From Steinernema hermaphroditum (taxonomy: Eukaryota; Nematoda; Chromadorea; Rhabditida; Steinernematidae), in contig CM059621.1 in the NCBI GenBank assembly GCA_030435675.1, positions 8,494,001 to 8,558,000 on the forward strand: a stretch of DNA of 64,000 bases, in the 5' to 3' direction. Position numbers and translations under genes: made by a program. Position 1 is the stretch's first letter; every line of letters begins with the position of its first letter. This document shows positions 42,301 to 53,000 of this stretch, one piece after another. Under the pieces are notes generated by a model that saw only the letters and a program-made list of their open reading frames with translations, did not search any database and was not told the origin of the DNA.

Positions 42301-43758
42301 GTCGACAGGCTTCACCTTCAGCGGTTTCTTTGAGGCCTTTCTAGGCGACTCAGGCTCCTTTGTCTTCAGCTTGGGATCCTTCTTGGCCGGAGAGGAGACG
42401 AGCTCGGGCTCCAGCTCCTCTTCGTCATCCGTTGGCTTCACTTTCAGGGGCTTTTTGGGCATTCCGTTTTCAGGTTCCTTTAACTTCAGTTTCGGATTCT
42501 TCTTCTCCGGAGAGGAAACCAAGTCGGGCTCCAGTTCCTCCTCGTCGTCCTCCGGCTTTTTGGGTTTCGCCTTCGGTTTTGGAAGGGTGAACGTGCCTTC
42601 CGCCTCTGGTTCCTCCTCTGAGAGTTTCACTGGCTTCAGAGGCTTCTTCGAAGTCTTCAGTTCCGGCTCTTTTGTCTTCAGCTTCGGGTTCCTCTTCGAA
42701 GGGGGAGAGCCCAGTTCGGGCTCTAGTTCCTCGTCATCTTCTGTTTTCTTCGGCTTTCCCTTTGGCTTCGGCAGGATGAAAGAGCCTTCAGCGTCAGGTT
42801 CGTCTTCTGGCTTAACTTTCAGAAGTTTATTCGGAGTCTTCTTGGGAGATTCCGGTTCCTTTGTCTTCAACTTAGGGTCATTCTTAGAAGGAGAGGACAC
42901 CAATTCTGGTTCCAACTCTTCATCTTCTGGTTCCATTGGCTGTGCTGCCTTCTTGGGGTCCTTCTTCGAGGCAGCCGGCTCCTTAAGCTTCAACTGCGGA
43001 TCTTTCTTCTGGGGAGATGTCACTAGTTCGGGCTCCAGCTCCTCGTCCTCTGGCTTCTTCCCCTTCGCCTTCGGCCGAGTGAAGGTGCCTTCTGCTTCGG
43101 GTTCGTCTTCGGTCGGTTTCACTTTCAGGGGCTTTTTGGGTGTGCTCTTTGGACGGTCAGGCTCCTTCGTCTTCAGTTTTGGATCCTTCTTGGACGGGGA
43201 GGAGACGAGTTCTGGCTCCAGTTCTTCATCCTCATCTACAGGCTTCTTTCCCTTCGGTTTAGGAAGTGAGAAGGTGCCTTCGATCTCTGGCTCCTCGTCT
43301 TCCGAGGGTTTCATCTTCAACGGCTTCTTTTCGGGCTCGTTGTGCTTCAGCCTAGGGCTCTTCTTCAAAGTCGTCGAGACGAGCTCCGGCTCGAGCTCCT
43401 CGTCTTTGTCGTCCTTCGGCCTCTTCTTCGAGGGGAGCGTGAAGGTTCCCTCGGCCTCGGGCTCTTCGTCGCTCTCGGCTAGCTTCAGTTTCGGGTAGCG
43501 AGGCTTCGGCGCCTCCTCGACCAGCTCAGCCTCGAGCTCTTCCTCTTCATCCTCTTCCTCATCATCGTAGTCGTCTTCTGGCGCCGGCGCCTGCGTTTTG
43601 GGAAACCCGAGGGTGAAGGTCTCCTCGACATCTGGCTCGTCTACACTCGCAGCGGCTAGGACCAGTTTCGAGTACTTCGGCTTCGCTACTTCGGAGGAGT
43701 CCACCAGATCGCATTCGAGCTCCTCCTCTTCGTCTTCGTCGTATTCTTCGTCTGTGTA
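39389..43758 (-). CDS. PEVK-like repeat protein with C-terminal calponin-like (CLIK) repeats, 5' end incomplete
   Basis: Exons on the minus strand are 43758-40589, 40549-40417, 40378-40229, 40185-40093, 39802-39653 and 39607-39389, about 1300 residues with consistent phases. The first exon is a charged repeat array of about 16 copies containing motifs such as KKPLKVKPTDDDEEPETEG, GTFTLPKPKGKK, DEELEPDLVSSP and KKTPKLKTKEPESPKK: proline, glutamate, valine and lysine rich, like the PEVK spring of titin-type proteins. The later exons hold calponin-like motifs: KALQTQEGMGAFGQSRD, GREFASQKGLGAFGAHRK, then SQNVRNFIGTPRSQ and DKRSGADFGAFRP. Calponin-like repeats bind actin in nematode muscle proteins such as UNC-87 and CLIK-1, so a sarcomeric or thin-filament role is inferred. 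The start codon was not found; the first exon begins at an acceptor, so one or more 5' exons lie above 43758. Confidence 0.8.
40640..43710 (-). repeat. Degenerate PEVK-like coding repeat of about 16 units
   Basis: Each unit is roughly 45-75 residues and includes an (E/D)(A/T)EGTF-type block followed by a basic block and an acidic (E)ELEPDLVSSP block. Spacing and composition vary, so the array is older and more diverged than the minisatellite at 25.5 kb. The strong bias also leaves the opposite strand open for more than 1000 codons, which is an artefact. Confidence 0.8.
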
Positions 43759-46700
43759 CTAAAACAGAGTTACAAGGAGTGCCGAATAGCCTAAGCCCTC
43801 GATTTGTGGAGCCTTTTTTAAACGATCAGGCTCTGGTTAAAGTGGCCGCGAAAACACATAAACTTCCTATGCTATACGGTCGGTTAAAATTAACGACTCT
43901 AGTTGTCACTGGAACACGTATCCGTAAACAACAAAAAAGTGACATGCGATGGTCTGTTGCATTTCGGTGCTTTTTAGAAAGGAATATTGCTGTGGAAAAG
44001 TGCAAGAACAGATTAAAGTATAGTTCTGGGAATGAGGAGAGGGTGCCTAATGTCTTTATGAGTTTTCTCTTTTCTCAATCCACGGCAAAAGTGCTTTCAA
44101 GAAACGTTATTTTCCTAAGTCCGACGAAGCCTGCGCCTCAACCCGATAGCTTCCAATTTTGGCAGATTTCCTTCGGTAGACGTGCTCAGAACGGTCTCCC
44201 TAAGGCACCCAGCAAGTCCTCTCGTTTCAAAAAGTCGATCGATCGGCTTACCTCTTCATCTTCGGCGGATAGAGACATCTTTTCACTCGCGACGACCGCT
44301 CGCCGGGTCAGCTGCGGCGTTTTATGCCGGCTCCGCGCTCACCCGAATATTACAGCCGAGGGGTTCCCGCTGGAAGTACAGAATCCCGCCTCCCGGCTGG
44401 GCCGTTCTAAGTGTCACAACAGATTTGTCAGAAGTTTACGTATGGATCAACGCTAAGAACACAGAAGGAGGCCGGGGCATGGGACACGGCAGCTGCGTCT
44501 TGTGGCAGCCCTGGAATGCCGAGGATACCCGATCTGCTGCGCCGCAAAAACACCTCGGGTGAAGAGTTGAAGGAGCGCTGAGGGGGACGTGCACGGACAA
44601 ATTGTTGAAAAGGGTCAGGGTGAAGACCTTAGATCCCGTTGATTTCGGTCGGCATAGGACGCTAGAAGGTGTACGATAATGAGGGACCTCGAAAGAATAC
44701 ATCGTTGCAATCGGGTCGAACCCGAAAATCCTCATTTTTTTGGACCAATTTTTAAGTCAGATCTGAAAAATTTTGATTGAATTAGCTTGGCCCCAACGAG
44801 AAGCTCCAATCTGATCAAAAGCAAAATCTGAAGAGCGCATTCCAGCTCTAGCAAGTCGTTTTCTTCTTCACTTGCAGAAGTGCACTTTGAGACGTCACAA
44901 CTGTTGAGCCCTGAAGTGCTGGAAAGAGTGCAGCTGTGAAGGTCCTGAAGTGATCTGAAGTGAGCAGAAATTAAAAACAAAGAGAGCGCACAGGCTCCTA
45001 ATCTCAATCTGATACTTTTAGTCATGGTCGTGCATTATTAAGATAGTCTCCTTCAGAGCTTTATCTCAGCATTTAGAAGTGAATATGAATCAGATTCAGA
45101 AAAAAAAAGCAGAAAGAAGATCAGGAGGTACACAAATTTAGAACATTACTGATGCTAATCCATTCGTTCTTTCGTCTTTTTGTAGCACCTTTGTAGAAAA
45201 TTCAATGCAGTTAGAACCGCCGAGTGATCGTTATTTTTTTTATACTGTAGCTCCCGATTATCCCCGAAGACCTACTGATCTACTTTCTACAGTGTCAGTG
45301 CCATGTTCAGCTTTAAGAGTGGCCAATTTAAATGGTCTCTCTAATGTGATGTGATAAAGAGACATCATGTAAAATAGGAGCTCAGCTATGCACAGGGCAT
45401 TCTCTGCAGTGTGTATCCCCTAAACGGAGAACCGACGGGTCCGCTGGTCTGTTTGTGTGTGTTTTTCCGTGAGCACGGAGAAAACACCCACACAAAATAA
45501 GGACCCTTTTGAGTTTTTTTTGCCCTTTTTCAGTGATTTTTTTTTGCTTATTTCGTAACCAGCAGAGATGTCGGTTCGAGTTTCCTGAAACTTTACAGTT
45601 GTCCTAAACGCAGTTTTTGGCGTATATTAGTGACCACGAGAAAGAAATATCTCGTGCCTAAGTGCATCGTCTGTTCTGTTCTCTGCAAGAACCGCTCGAA
45701 TGTAAAGTGTTCCGATAAAATTAATTAACTTGCACTGAGGGGTCACACCGCCCTCTGAATGAGACCTTCACTGCAGGCAGCTTAGTCAGTGTCCACTGCA
45801 TCTGACATACCGTATCCCTTATAGTGACCGTACTCCCGTACATCCCCACGAGCTTCAGTTTTGCTGATGGTGACAGAAGTATTTAAAAAGCCTGTTGTGA
45901 ACACTTTGTGGAAACATCCGCGGCTGTTTGGGAAAATCTTGACATTTTTGATCATAATTCGACTTTTTAGCATTTAACGGCGTCGGAATGCACCCCATGC
46001 ATTCGATTTCGATCGTACAGTAGGAACATAAAACGACTGCGGTCAAGTTCTTTCGGGCGATCATGTTAATGGACCATAGGGACACTTCAGGTACGACATT
46101 TGATCCTTTATGTAGGTGGTGAGTGCCTATCTGGATCTGCCACTGTGTCAAAACGCGTATTTTACAATTCTATTAAACCATGAGTTATTTGAATGATAAT
46201 ATAACTGGTCTAAAAATGGTAAATGGCATATTAAACTATAGGTCTATGGACATAGTTTGGCGTCCACGTCCACGGCAATTTCCTTCTTCTGTTCAAAACA
46301 CGACGATTAATGTACAAATTTATACTAATGATTTGTGTTTTCTGGGGAATTATCGTATAGTAGAGGCATAAAATGACGATTATAGTTTCTTCAAATTCTT
46401 CAAGACCCTCTGATTCAATTTGAGATCAGACCTGGAAGTCTCTTCTATAGCGAACTCGGCAATTTCTTTGTGATGGCTTCCTTCATCGTTTGAATCTTGA
46501 ATCTACTGTCAAATGAGTTTCTGCATGGTTGTCATGATCATGTTCACTGGAATTCGCTATTTTCCTTCTTTTGGCGGCCTTTCGCATCACCTGGCCTCAG
46601 CGCCGGGAGGACGTGTGCCCACCCCGGCGAAAATCGCACACCTCAAATAAACATTTTTGCAGCTTCGGACAAAGTCCGACTTTTGACCTGTCGGAGGGCA

Positions 46701-48013
46701 AACGAAGGTGCCGCTGTGGAATCGGACAACTCGGGCTAGCGAAGTGAAGTGACCCTTCAGCGGCGGTTGTCATCAGCGCGGTGAGTGGCGGTGTAATAAC
46801 ATCGTACCCTGAGGGACAGCGCCCCCAGAGGGCAGCAGTCAGTTGGCCCAGGAAGCGGCAGCCAAGAGTCACCTTCCTCGGTTTAGGCCCAACGCGTCGG
46901 GATTCGGATTTTGTGCGCTTTCCGCGGCGGAAGAGAGGAAGGCGCCGCCGAGGGTTTGTTTGCTCTCAAACAGCGAAGTTCTGTCGCTTCTCCCCGGCCG
47001 ATCCTCGAAAGGCGCTCCCGGCAGCCGATCGTCCGGCCACTCCGCGATCGCCCGAGGCGATTCGACGATCGATCGATCGCCGCCGCTGATTGGGCGACGC
47101 GCGGCTGTTTTTTCGGCGCAAATTAGGGTGAAGGTTGGAGGGAGGAGGACTCGCTTCGCTGAATCTTCGAATTAATTACGTTCTCTCGCGCTTCTCGGCC
47201 GCCGAACGGAGTGTTCGCCGGCGATAAGAAGGCGATTCCACTCGATTTACGCCCTTTTTGTCCGTTCTGAACGATGACCGATCGCCGTCCCGAGCACGTG
47301 CTGCCTACACACGTTTTTCCCCTTTCGAGAACACCCTGCTTGATCTCCTTTTTTGTACACTTCGGAATCTGGGGGCGTCGACTACTGTAATTTGTAACGG
47401 CGCCCTTGTGATCGATCACCTCAGCAGATACTCTGTTTCTGTATCTGGCGAACGCGATCGATTCGACTCGTTTCACCTTTCGTGATCTGCAGAAAAAGCG
47501 TTGTGGGCATGTCGAAAGTGAACCTGCCGTCCAGCCGTCAAGTGACTCACTCCCTAACGCGGTGTTTCCCTCGAGAGTCGGCGCCTCCAGTTCCCCTCTC
47601 GATTCCGCTTTACTGTCGGAACCCTAAGACAAGATCTTCGATTACCCCCTCCACCTTCCCCCCTCCCCTTCCACTCCTTTTCGGGCGGCGATCCCGAAGT
47701 CAAACACTCGAATCGATGAGTCAGAATCTGACGTGTCGCGGTCCTTCGGCCCTCGGGCTGCGCGTCTTCGGGAATCTTCGCGTGTTTTTGCAACTCCTGC
47801 GGTGGCCGCGTTCATCGGCGCTGTTTCAGAGTGATCTCCTTCTTCTGGCCGCGATCGATCCGCCGACTAGCCACTAGCGATTCCCGAGGGTCCGTATGGA
47901 TTGTTACAGCGACGGAAAGTAGTGGCGATCTGCTGTCGTCATAACCTCTTCTCTCGTCGTCTCCCTCCTTCCCCCGCCACCTCCAATTCGCTTCGGGGTT
48001 TCTGGCCGCTTTA
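43759..48013. other. Intergenic region of about 4.2 kb
   Basis: This should contain the missing 5' exon or exons and promoter of the PEVK/calponin-like gene (minus) and the promoter of the disordered-protein gene (plus). The part from about 44600 to 46500 is AT-rich; from 46700 it is GC-rich. A hairpin lies at about 45456-45487. No ORF with a recognisable domain was found. Confidence 0.4.
45456..45487. repeat. Imperfect inverted repeat
   Basis: GTGTGTTTTTCCGTG is followed after two bases by CACGGAGAAAACAC; the arms pair over about 13 positions apart from a one-base slip. It lies in AT-rich spacer with no gene nearby. Function is unknown. Confidence 0.5.
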
Positions 48014-50009
48014 ATGCATCGGCGTCCGTCGAACGGCGCCACCGGTCCCCCGCCCTCCTTCCGCTTCGAGAACCCCGGCTTCGCCACGCTCCCCGGCCCC
48101 CCTCCGGGCCTCTACGACTCTCCCCCGCCGAACTCGGCCGCCCGGGCGCACTCCTACTTCCAGAGCGTCTCCCGCTCGGCCCCGGTGCCACGCGCGACGC
48201 CCCACGTGGCCCGCGCCTTCGAGCCGCCGCCCCCCTCCGTCCGGTATACGGTAGAAGAGCACCACGACGACGTGCCCGTCCCCTCGTGGCGCTCCACCGC
48301 CGACAAGGAGCTCGAAGACCTCCTCGCCAGCTACCAGCTCCCGGACCCCTCTAGTCCCCACTACTCCGCTCGGCGTCCGCTCCACTCGCCGACGACCTCC
48401 CATCGGCCGCCCAACTACTTCTCCACCTCGGCCACCCTCCAGCGTCGGCTTCTGGCCTCGCCGCCGCCTCCCGTTTTCACTGCCGAACGGCCCCACATCG
48501 AGCGCATCACCTACAGTAAGCCCGGCTACCCGATCGTCGAGCTCTCCTCTCCGAAGCGGACCCACTCGCTCCCCAGCAACGACTTCTACACCTACGGCCC
48601 CCAGCGCCACGAGGAGCCCTCCTTCCACGCGCCGCCTCAGCAGAGCCTCTCGACCTCCTTTTACGAGCCCCCGGGCTACGGTCAGCCCCACTTCGGCCGC
48701 TCCAACCTCTACTCCCCTCCACCGCCGCGCCAGCCGAGCCCTCCACGGGCCTCCTTCCGGCCCATCGACGTCTCTAGCCTCGACGACTTCCTCGACGACG
48801 CGATGTCGAAGTCGACGAACGGATGGCGCTCGACGTTCTCCTCGATGCGCGAGCGCTTCGGCTCGAAGGAGAACCTGGATGCCGACGACCACGCGTTCTC
48901 CTTCGCCACCAACGGCTCCTTGACGCTGCCGCGCACCAGCCCCAGCGGCTTCCTCAAGAAGTCCGCCAGCTCCAGCCACATGGAGACCCGGAACAGTCTT
49001 CTCGGCTCGGCCGTCGAGCGGAAGGTCCAGGAGGCGCCGGAGCTGCGGCGTCCGGTCGTCAAGAAGGAGCTGAGCAACTTCTGGATGGACACCGTGCGGC
49101 GGCGCCCCGACTCGCCCACCGTCAGCAGAATTCCGTCGGGGATGACGGCGGCAGAGCGCCTGGAGCAGCTGCACGAGCCGGTGGACGCGGGCACGAGCCA
49201 CCAGAACGGCTTCGCCACGGCGCCGCCGCCGCTCCGGAGGATGACCACGGAGAACGTCACCTCCCGTCGGGCACAGTATCAGAACGGCGCGGAGCTGCCT
49301 AACTTCTCGGAGTTGGACAACGCGATGGCCGAGCTCCGGAGGCCCTCGCGCGGCTGCAGCCGCTTCCCCACCGGAGACTTCCACTTTAGTCCCCCCTCGC
49401 GCAGGAACTTCTTCGGCGGCCGCGGCAACATTTTCTCGCAGTCGCCGCCGCCTCACAGCCCCAGTCCTGACTCCCTCAGCAACGCCAGCTCCAACTACCA
49501 GTCCCTCTCGGGGCTCCCCCACCCGAAGCCGAAGCACAACATCCGCGAGCAGCTCCTCAACGCCGGTCTCGGCTCCGCCGTCTACGGACCGTACCCCGGG
49601 CGCCTCGGCGGCAACCGCACCATCTCCACAGCCCCCAACTTCCCGGCTCCCACCTCGGGCTCCGTCGCCAGCCGCATCTCGGCCCTCGAGAAGCGTCCCG
49701 GCACGCCTAACCTCCTCCAGCTCGCCTGCGTCCTCAATGGCTCCGCCGGAGGCGATTCGGCGCCCTCGCCGCGCTCCCCGATGTCTCCGCGCTCTACCGT
49801 ATACCGAACGAAGAACGTCATCCAGGTGGACATCGGTCCGCGATCTCCGAAGCACATCGACAAAGCCAACGGCCACCGCGATGTCTTCGACTTCTCCGAG
49901 GTGGGTCCTTCTTCTGCTTCTTCTTCTGCATGCCCCTTCTAACCCTCTAACTCGTCCATCCCCCTCCCCCTTTCAGGGCGCGTTGCGTAGGGAAATGTCC
50001 CCGTATTGA
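48014..50009 (+). CDS. Proline/serine-rich, largely disordered protein of unknown function
   Basis: Exon 1 (48014-49900) and exon 2 (49977-50009) encode 639 residues ending GALRREMSPY. Composition is dominated by Pro, Ser, Arg and Tyr, with many short motifs such as PPPSVRYTVEEHHDD, LEDLLASYQLPDPSSPHY and SSLDDFLDDAMSKS, and SP/TP sites near the C-terminus (SPRSPMSPRS). No globular domain, signal peptide or membrane helix is seen. A low-complexity adaptor or scaffold is a guess. Exon 1 ends in phase 0 at GAG before GTGGGT, so alternative splicing over the long downstream gap into the PP2A B'' exons at 57.9 kb is formally possible, as in the long isoforms of that family. The start is the first ATG of the frame. 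Confidence 0.65.
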
Positions 50010-53000
50010 TGGTGCAAGCCTACCGGTTCCTCATCGGAGGCCACAGAAGCCAACCGAGTCGTAGCCTCTGGATTAACGGTCCGCGCGAAATGTTGCGTTC
50101 CGCTCGCTTCAAAGCGTCGGCGGCGTCGTAAATCGGCGCATCGCGATTTGCATACCATAAATTGCTCGTAAACGGATGCGAATGCGTTTTTTCCGCTCCG
50201 AGGATCTCGCTAATCCCTCTCCGGTCGCCCGCGGAGTGCGGGAGATCGTCGAAAGCGCCCCTGCACTCCCCCGGGAGACCCTGTTTACGCCAAGAAGGTG
50301 GGATCCCCGGGAGAGTCCAGGAGCCCCCAACCCAGGGGTTCACGCTAATCTCGGCCGTTTGTCTTCATTTTTCGCGTTGCGTTCCTAAAATGGAATTCGC
50401 GCCGTGTTTCTTCCCCTTACGGACGTTCGTGTTGTGCAACTTGTGATGAACGAGGGTGGCACGGTAGCCCTCGTGGATGCATGTTCTTAGATTCTGCAGT
50501 ACTCTACAAATCCGAATCGAGAGATTCTGCATATCCCTCTATATGTGCCCGATTCAGCCAGAACCTCTCTTCCAAAAACGTTGTTTACGAGTGGGGAAGA
50601 GGGTTATTGATAGAGCAATTTGGGGCATGACGTGGAAGGTGGAAGTAAATAAGGGGGAAGAGATTAGACGATTATTCTTTCGGCCACTTCACAGCCTGCA
50701 GATCCACGCGGATCTTCTGGATATTGGAGCTTCTTCTACCGTCCTCTTTAATCACCTCTAGTCACCAGAAATCCATTTTCTCCGAAGTGTCACTGTGTGC
50801 CCCCTGGTTCCCCTTTTTAAAGTTGCATTGTCCTCATTTTTTATGACGGGTGGCGTGACAAAGGACAAACACTCATAACGAGGAAGTTTCCAGAAGGATA
50901 GGGCCTCGGGCCACAATTCTCATGAATCTCGCTAATCCGAATGAAGAAGGCCCCATAGATCCGTGTTTTCCAAAACATATTACCCCGACTGTCACTCTCC
51001 TGTGATGACGCGCCATTCCTATGACGTGATTTTGACGACGAACTCTGATCCAATGTGACCTCCCCTGTTTACTCGTTAGTCCCCAGGTCCTCGAGGCTTC
51101 TTGTCCACCACTCAAGTCCGACCCTTGGCGCCCTTCCTCGTCCCATAATCGCTTCTTTCAGCACAACTTCCTCGTTCTACTCCATTTCCCTTTTTCTCGA
51201 CCATGAGTTGATGATCAGTTCGAAAAAGAGATGGATGTTGCGCCTTTTTTAGCCCCTCAAAGCGTTCCATGACCTCCATTTCTTGTGTTCTTCTTGACAG
51301 CTTTCAACGAATTCTTCTCTTCTCATGTCCATCGGAGTTTTGTCCCGAAGGCTTTCGTGTAAAAACACGCCAAAACAACACCAGAGACCAGGGCTTCCGC
51401 CTCGTTTCCTCTGGTCTCGACCACAATAAAAACACTTTTACCTGTTCCTAATCGAGTTTCCGCCGGCCGAGGACCCGTTCTTCGCCCGATCTCCGCACAA
51501 CTTCGACTTCCTCATGAATTATTCGTTGCAACAAAGAAGACAAACAACCCCTAGGTTGCAGAAATAGAACGACCCCAAGGGCATCCAAGCTTGGCGCGTC
51601 CGTTTTGGGCCGTTTTCGACCTGGCCGCGAAACCGGAGATTGTTTTCTTTTCGCGCCGGGACAGCTTTGATGAGTTCGCCTCGTTTCCCTTTCGGCATCG
51701 TGGCGCCCTCCCCGAGGTCTTCGATCACCCGAAACAAACACAGCATTCCGAAAACTTCGGAATCCTTCGAAACGGTCTTTCGAAAGCCCTGAACGTGCAA
51801 TTTCGGAGCGATCGCATTCCTAACCGAATCTCCGATTCCAGCCCACCGCATATGCTTATGATAATCGCCTGTTTTCGCCATCGAAACACGTTTCTCCGCT
51901 CGGCGGCGTCATTCAGCACCGAATCCGTAGACGTAGTCGCCCCCACCGAGCACCCCTGGCCCTCTGCCTTCGCGGCGCCCCTCGTGCAGAACGCTGTTTA
52001 ATTAATTCGTCGACCTTTCCGTCGAAAACAACGCCAATTAGAGGCCCCGAAGACGAAGTCATCGCGCGTTTTGTCACGTTTCTTCCGCGAAAGAGCGTCG
52101 GAGGCGTCGGGGACGAACGTTTTCTCTTTTGTGACGGAACGGAAAAGGAGAACAGAAGAAGGTGGAATGCATTCAGAACGGTTTTGCGTCAGAGAGACGT
52201 TTCTTTGGAGTCTTTGGAGTTTCCGTCGCTCAAATTCGTGACAATGAGTGTGCAGCTTTCTTCGATGATATTTCTGTACTTCTCCACATCGAAACATTTC
52301 CTTCTTTTGAAGGCAAATCCGTTTCATGATATCCGTGAAGTAGGTCCTACTAGCCTAGAGTCTTATGGCAGCAACAGTTCGCTCCGTTTGAACTGTACTT
52401 TGCGCATTCTGAACACGGTTTGGTCACGCTTTGGCCCTTAACGCCACGAACCACTAGGCATGAAATTCCTGTTTTTCGACCTTCTGTGAAGTCCATTTGA
52501 ATCCGCGCGACTTCTCTCCTCTAAGTACCCTCCGAGGCCGAGCTCTCCTTCACTACGACACCCTCTAGACCCTTTCCATTCCGCGTGGGACCATTCCGTA
52601 CTGTCCATCGGTCGATTGATCGCTCAATTATGGATGTTCCCTATACGCCACAATTACGTCGGAATTATGGAAAAGTCGACGTCACTCTCCCAATCGTGTT
52701 TTCCTGTAGATCTTGACTCGCATACGTCGCCAGAACCAAAAGCCCGTTTCCCCACGCCTCCACGTCCCGACCGTCGCAACGTGGACCATAAATCGAAGAC
52801 GGCGCCGAAACGTGTAAATACATTTGTCAAGAAGGTCGTTTGTTATTCTTGCGTAGTTTTCCCAAAAATAATAAAAGAAAGAAGGGGTCTTCTTCTTCGT
52901 CCGCTTTTGGTCTCCGGTGGCACCAGCTTCCAAACTCATTTCCGAGGGACTTCGAGTTAATTGCTCGCGGACTTCTCCTCCACTTGGCGCACCTAGGGAC

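Noticed and set aside
40253..43498. 1081-codon plus-strand open frame rich in Ser, Phe and Gly
   Set aside because: It is the antisense of the PEVK-like repeat exon. Codon bias of the real gene (GAA, AAG, CCG codons) removes stops on the other strand; the product has no domain and the minus frame has splice continuity into calponin-like exons.
44711..44725. Palindrome TCGGGTCGAACCCGA resembling a tRNA B box
   Set aside because: No A box at the right distance and no cloverleaf around it; likely chance.
48011..49876. 621-codon minus-strand frame, Arg/Gly/Val rich
   Set aside because: Antisense shadow of the GC-rich disordered-protein exon, with no domain and no splice partners.
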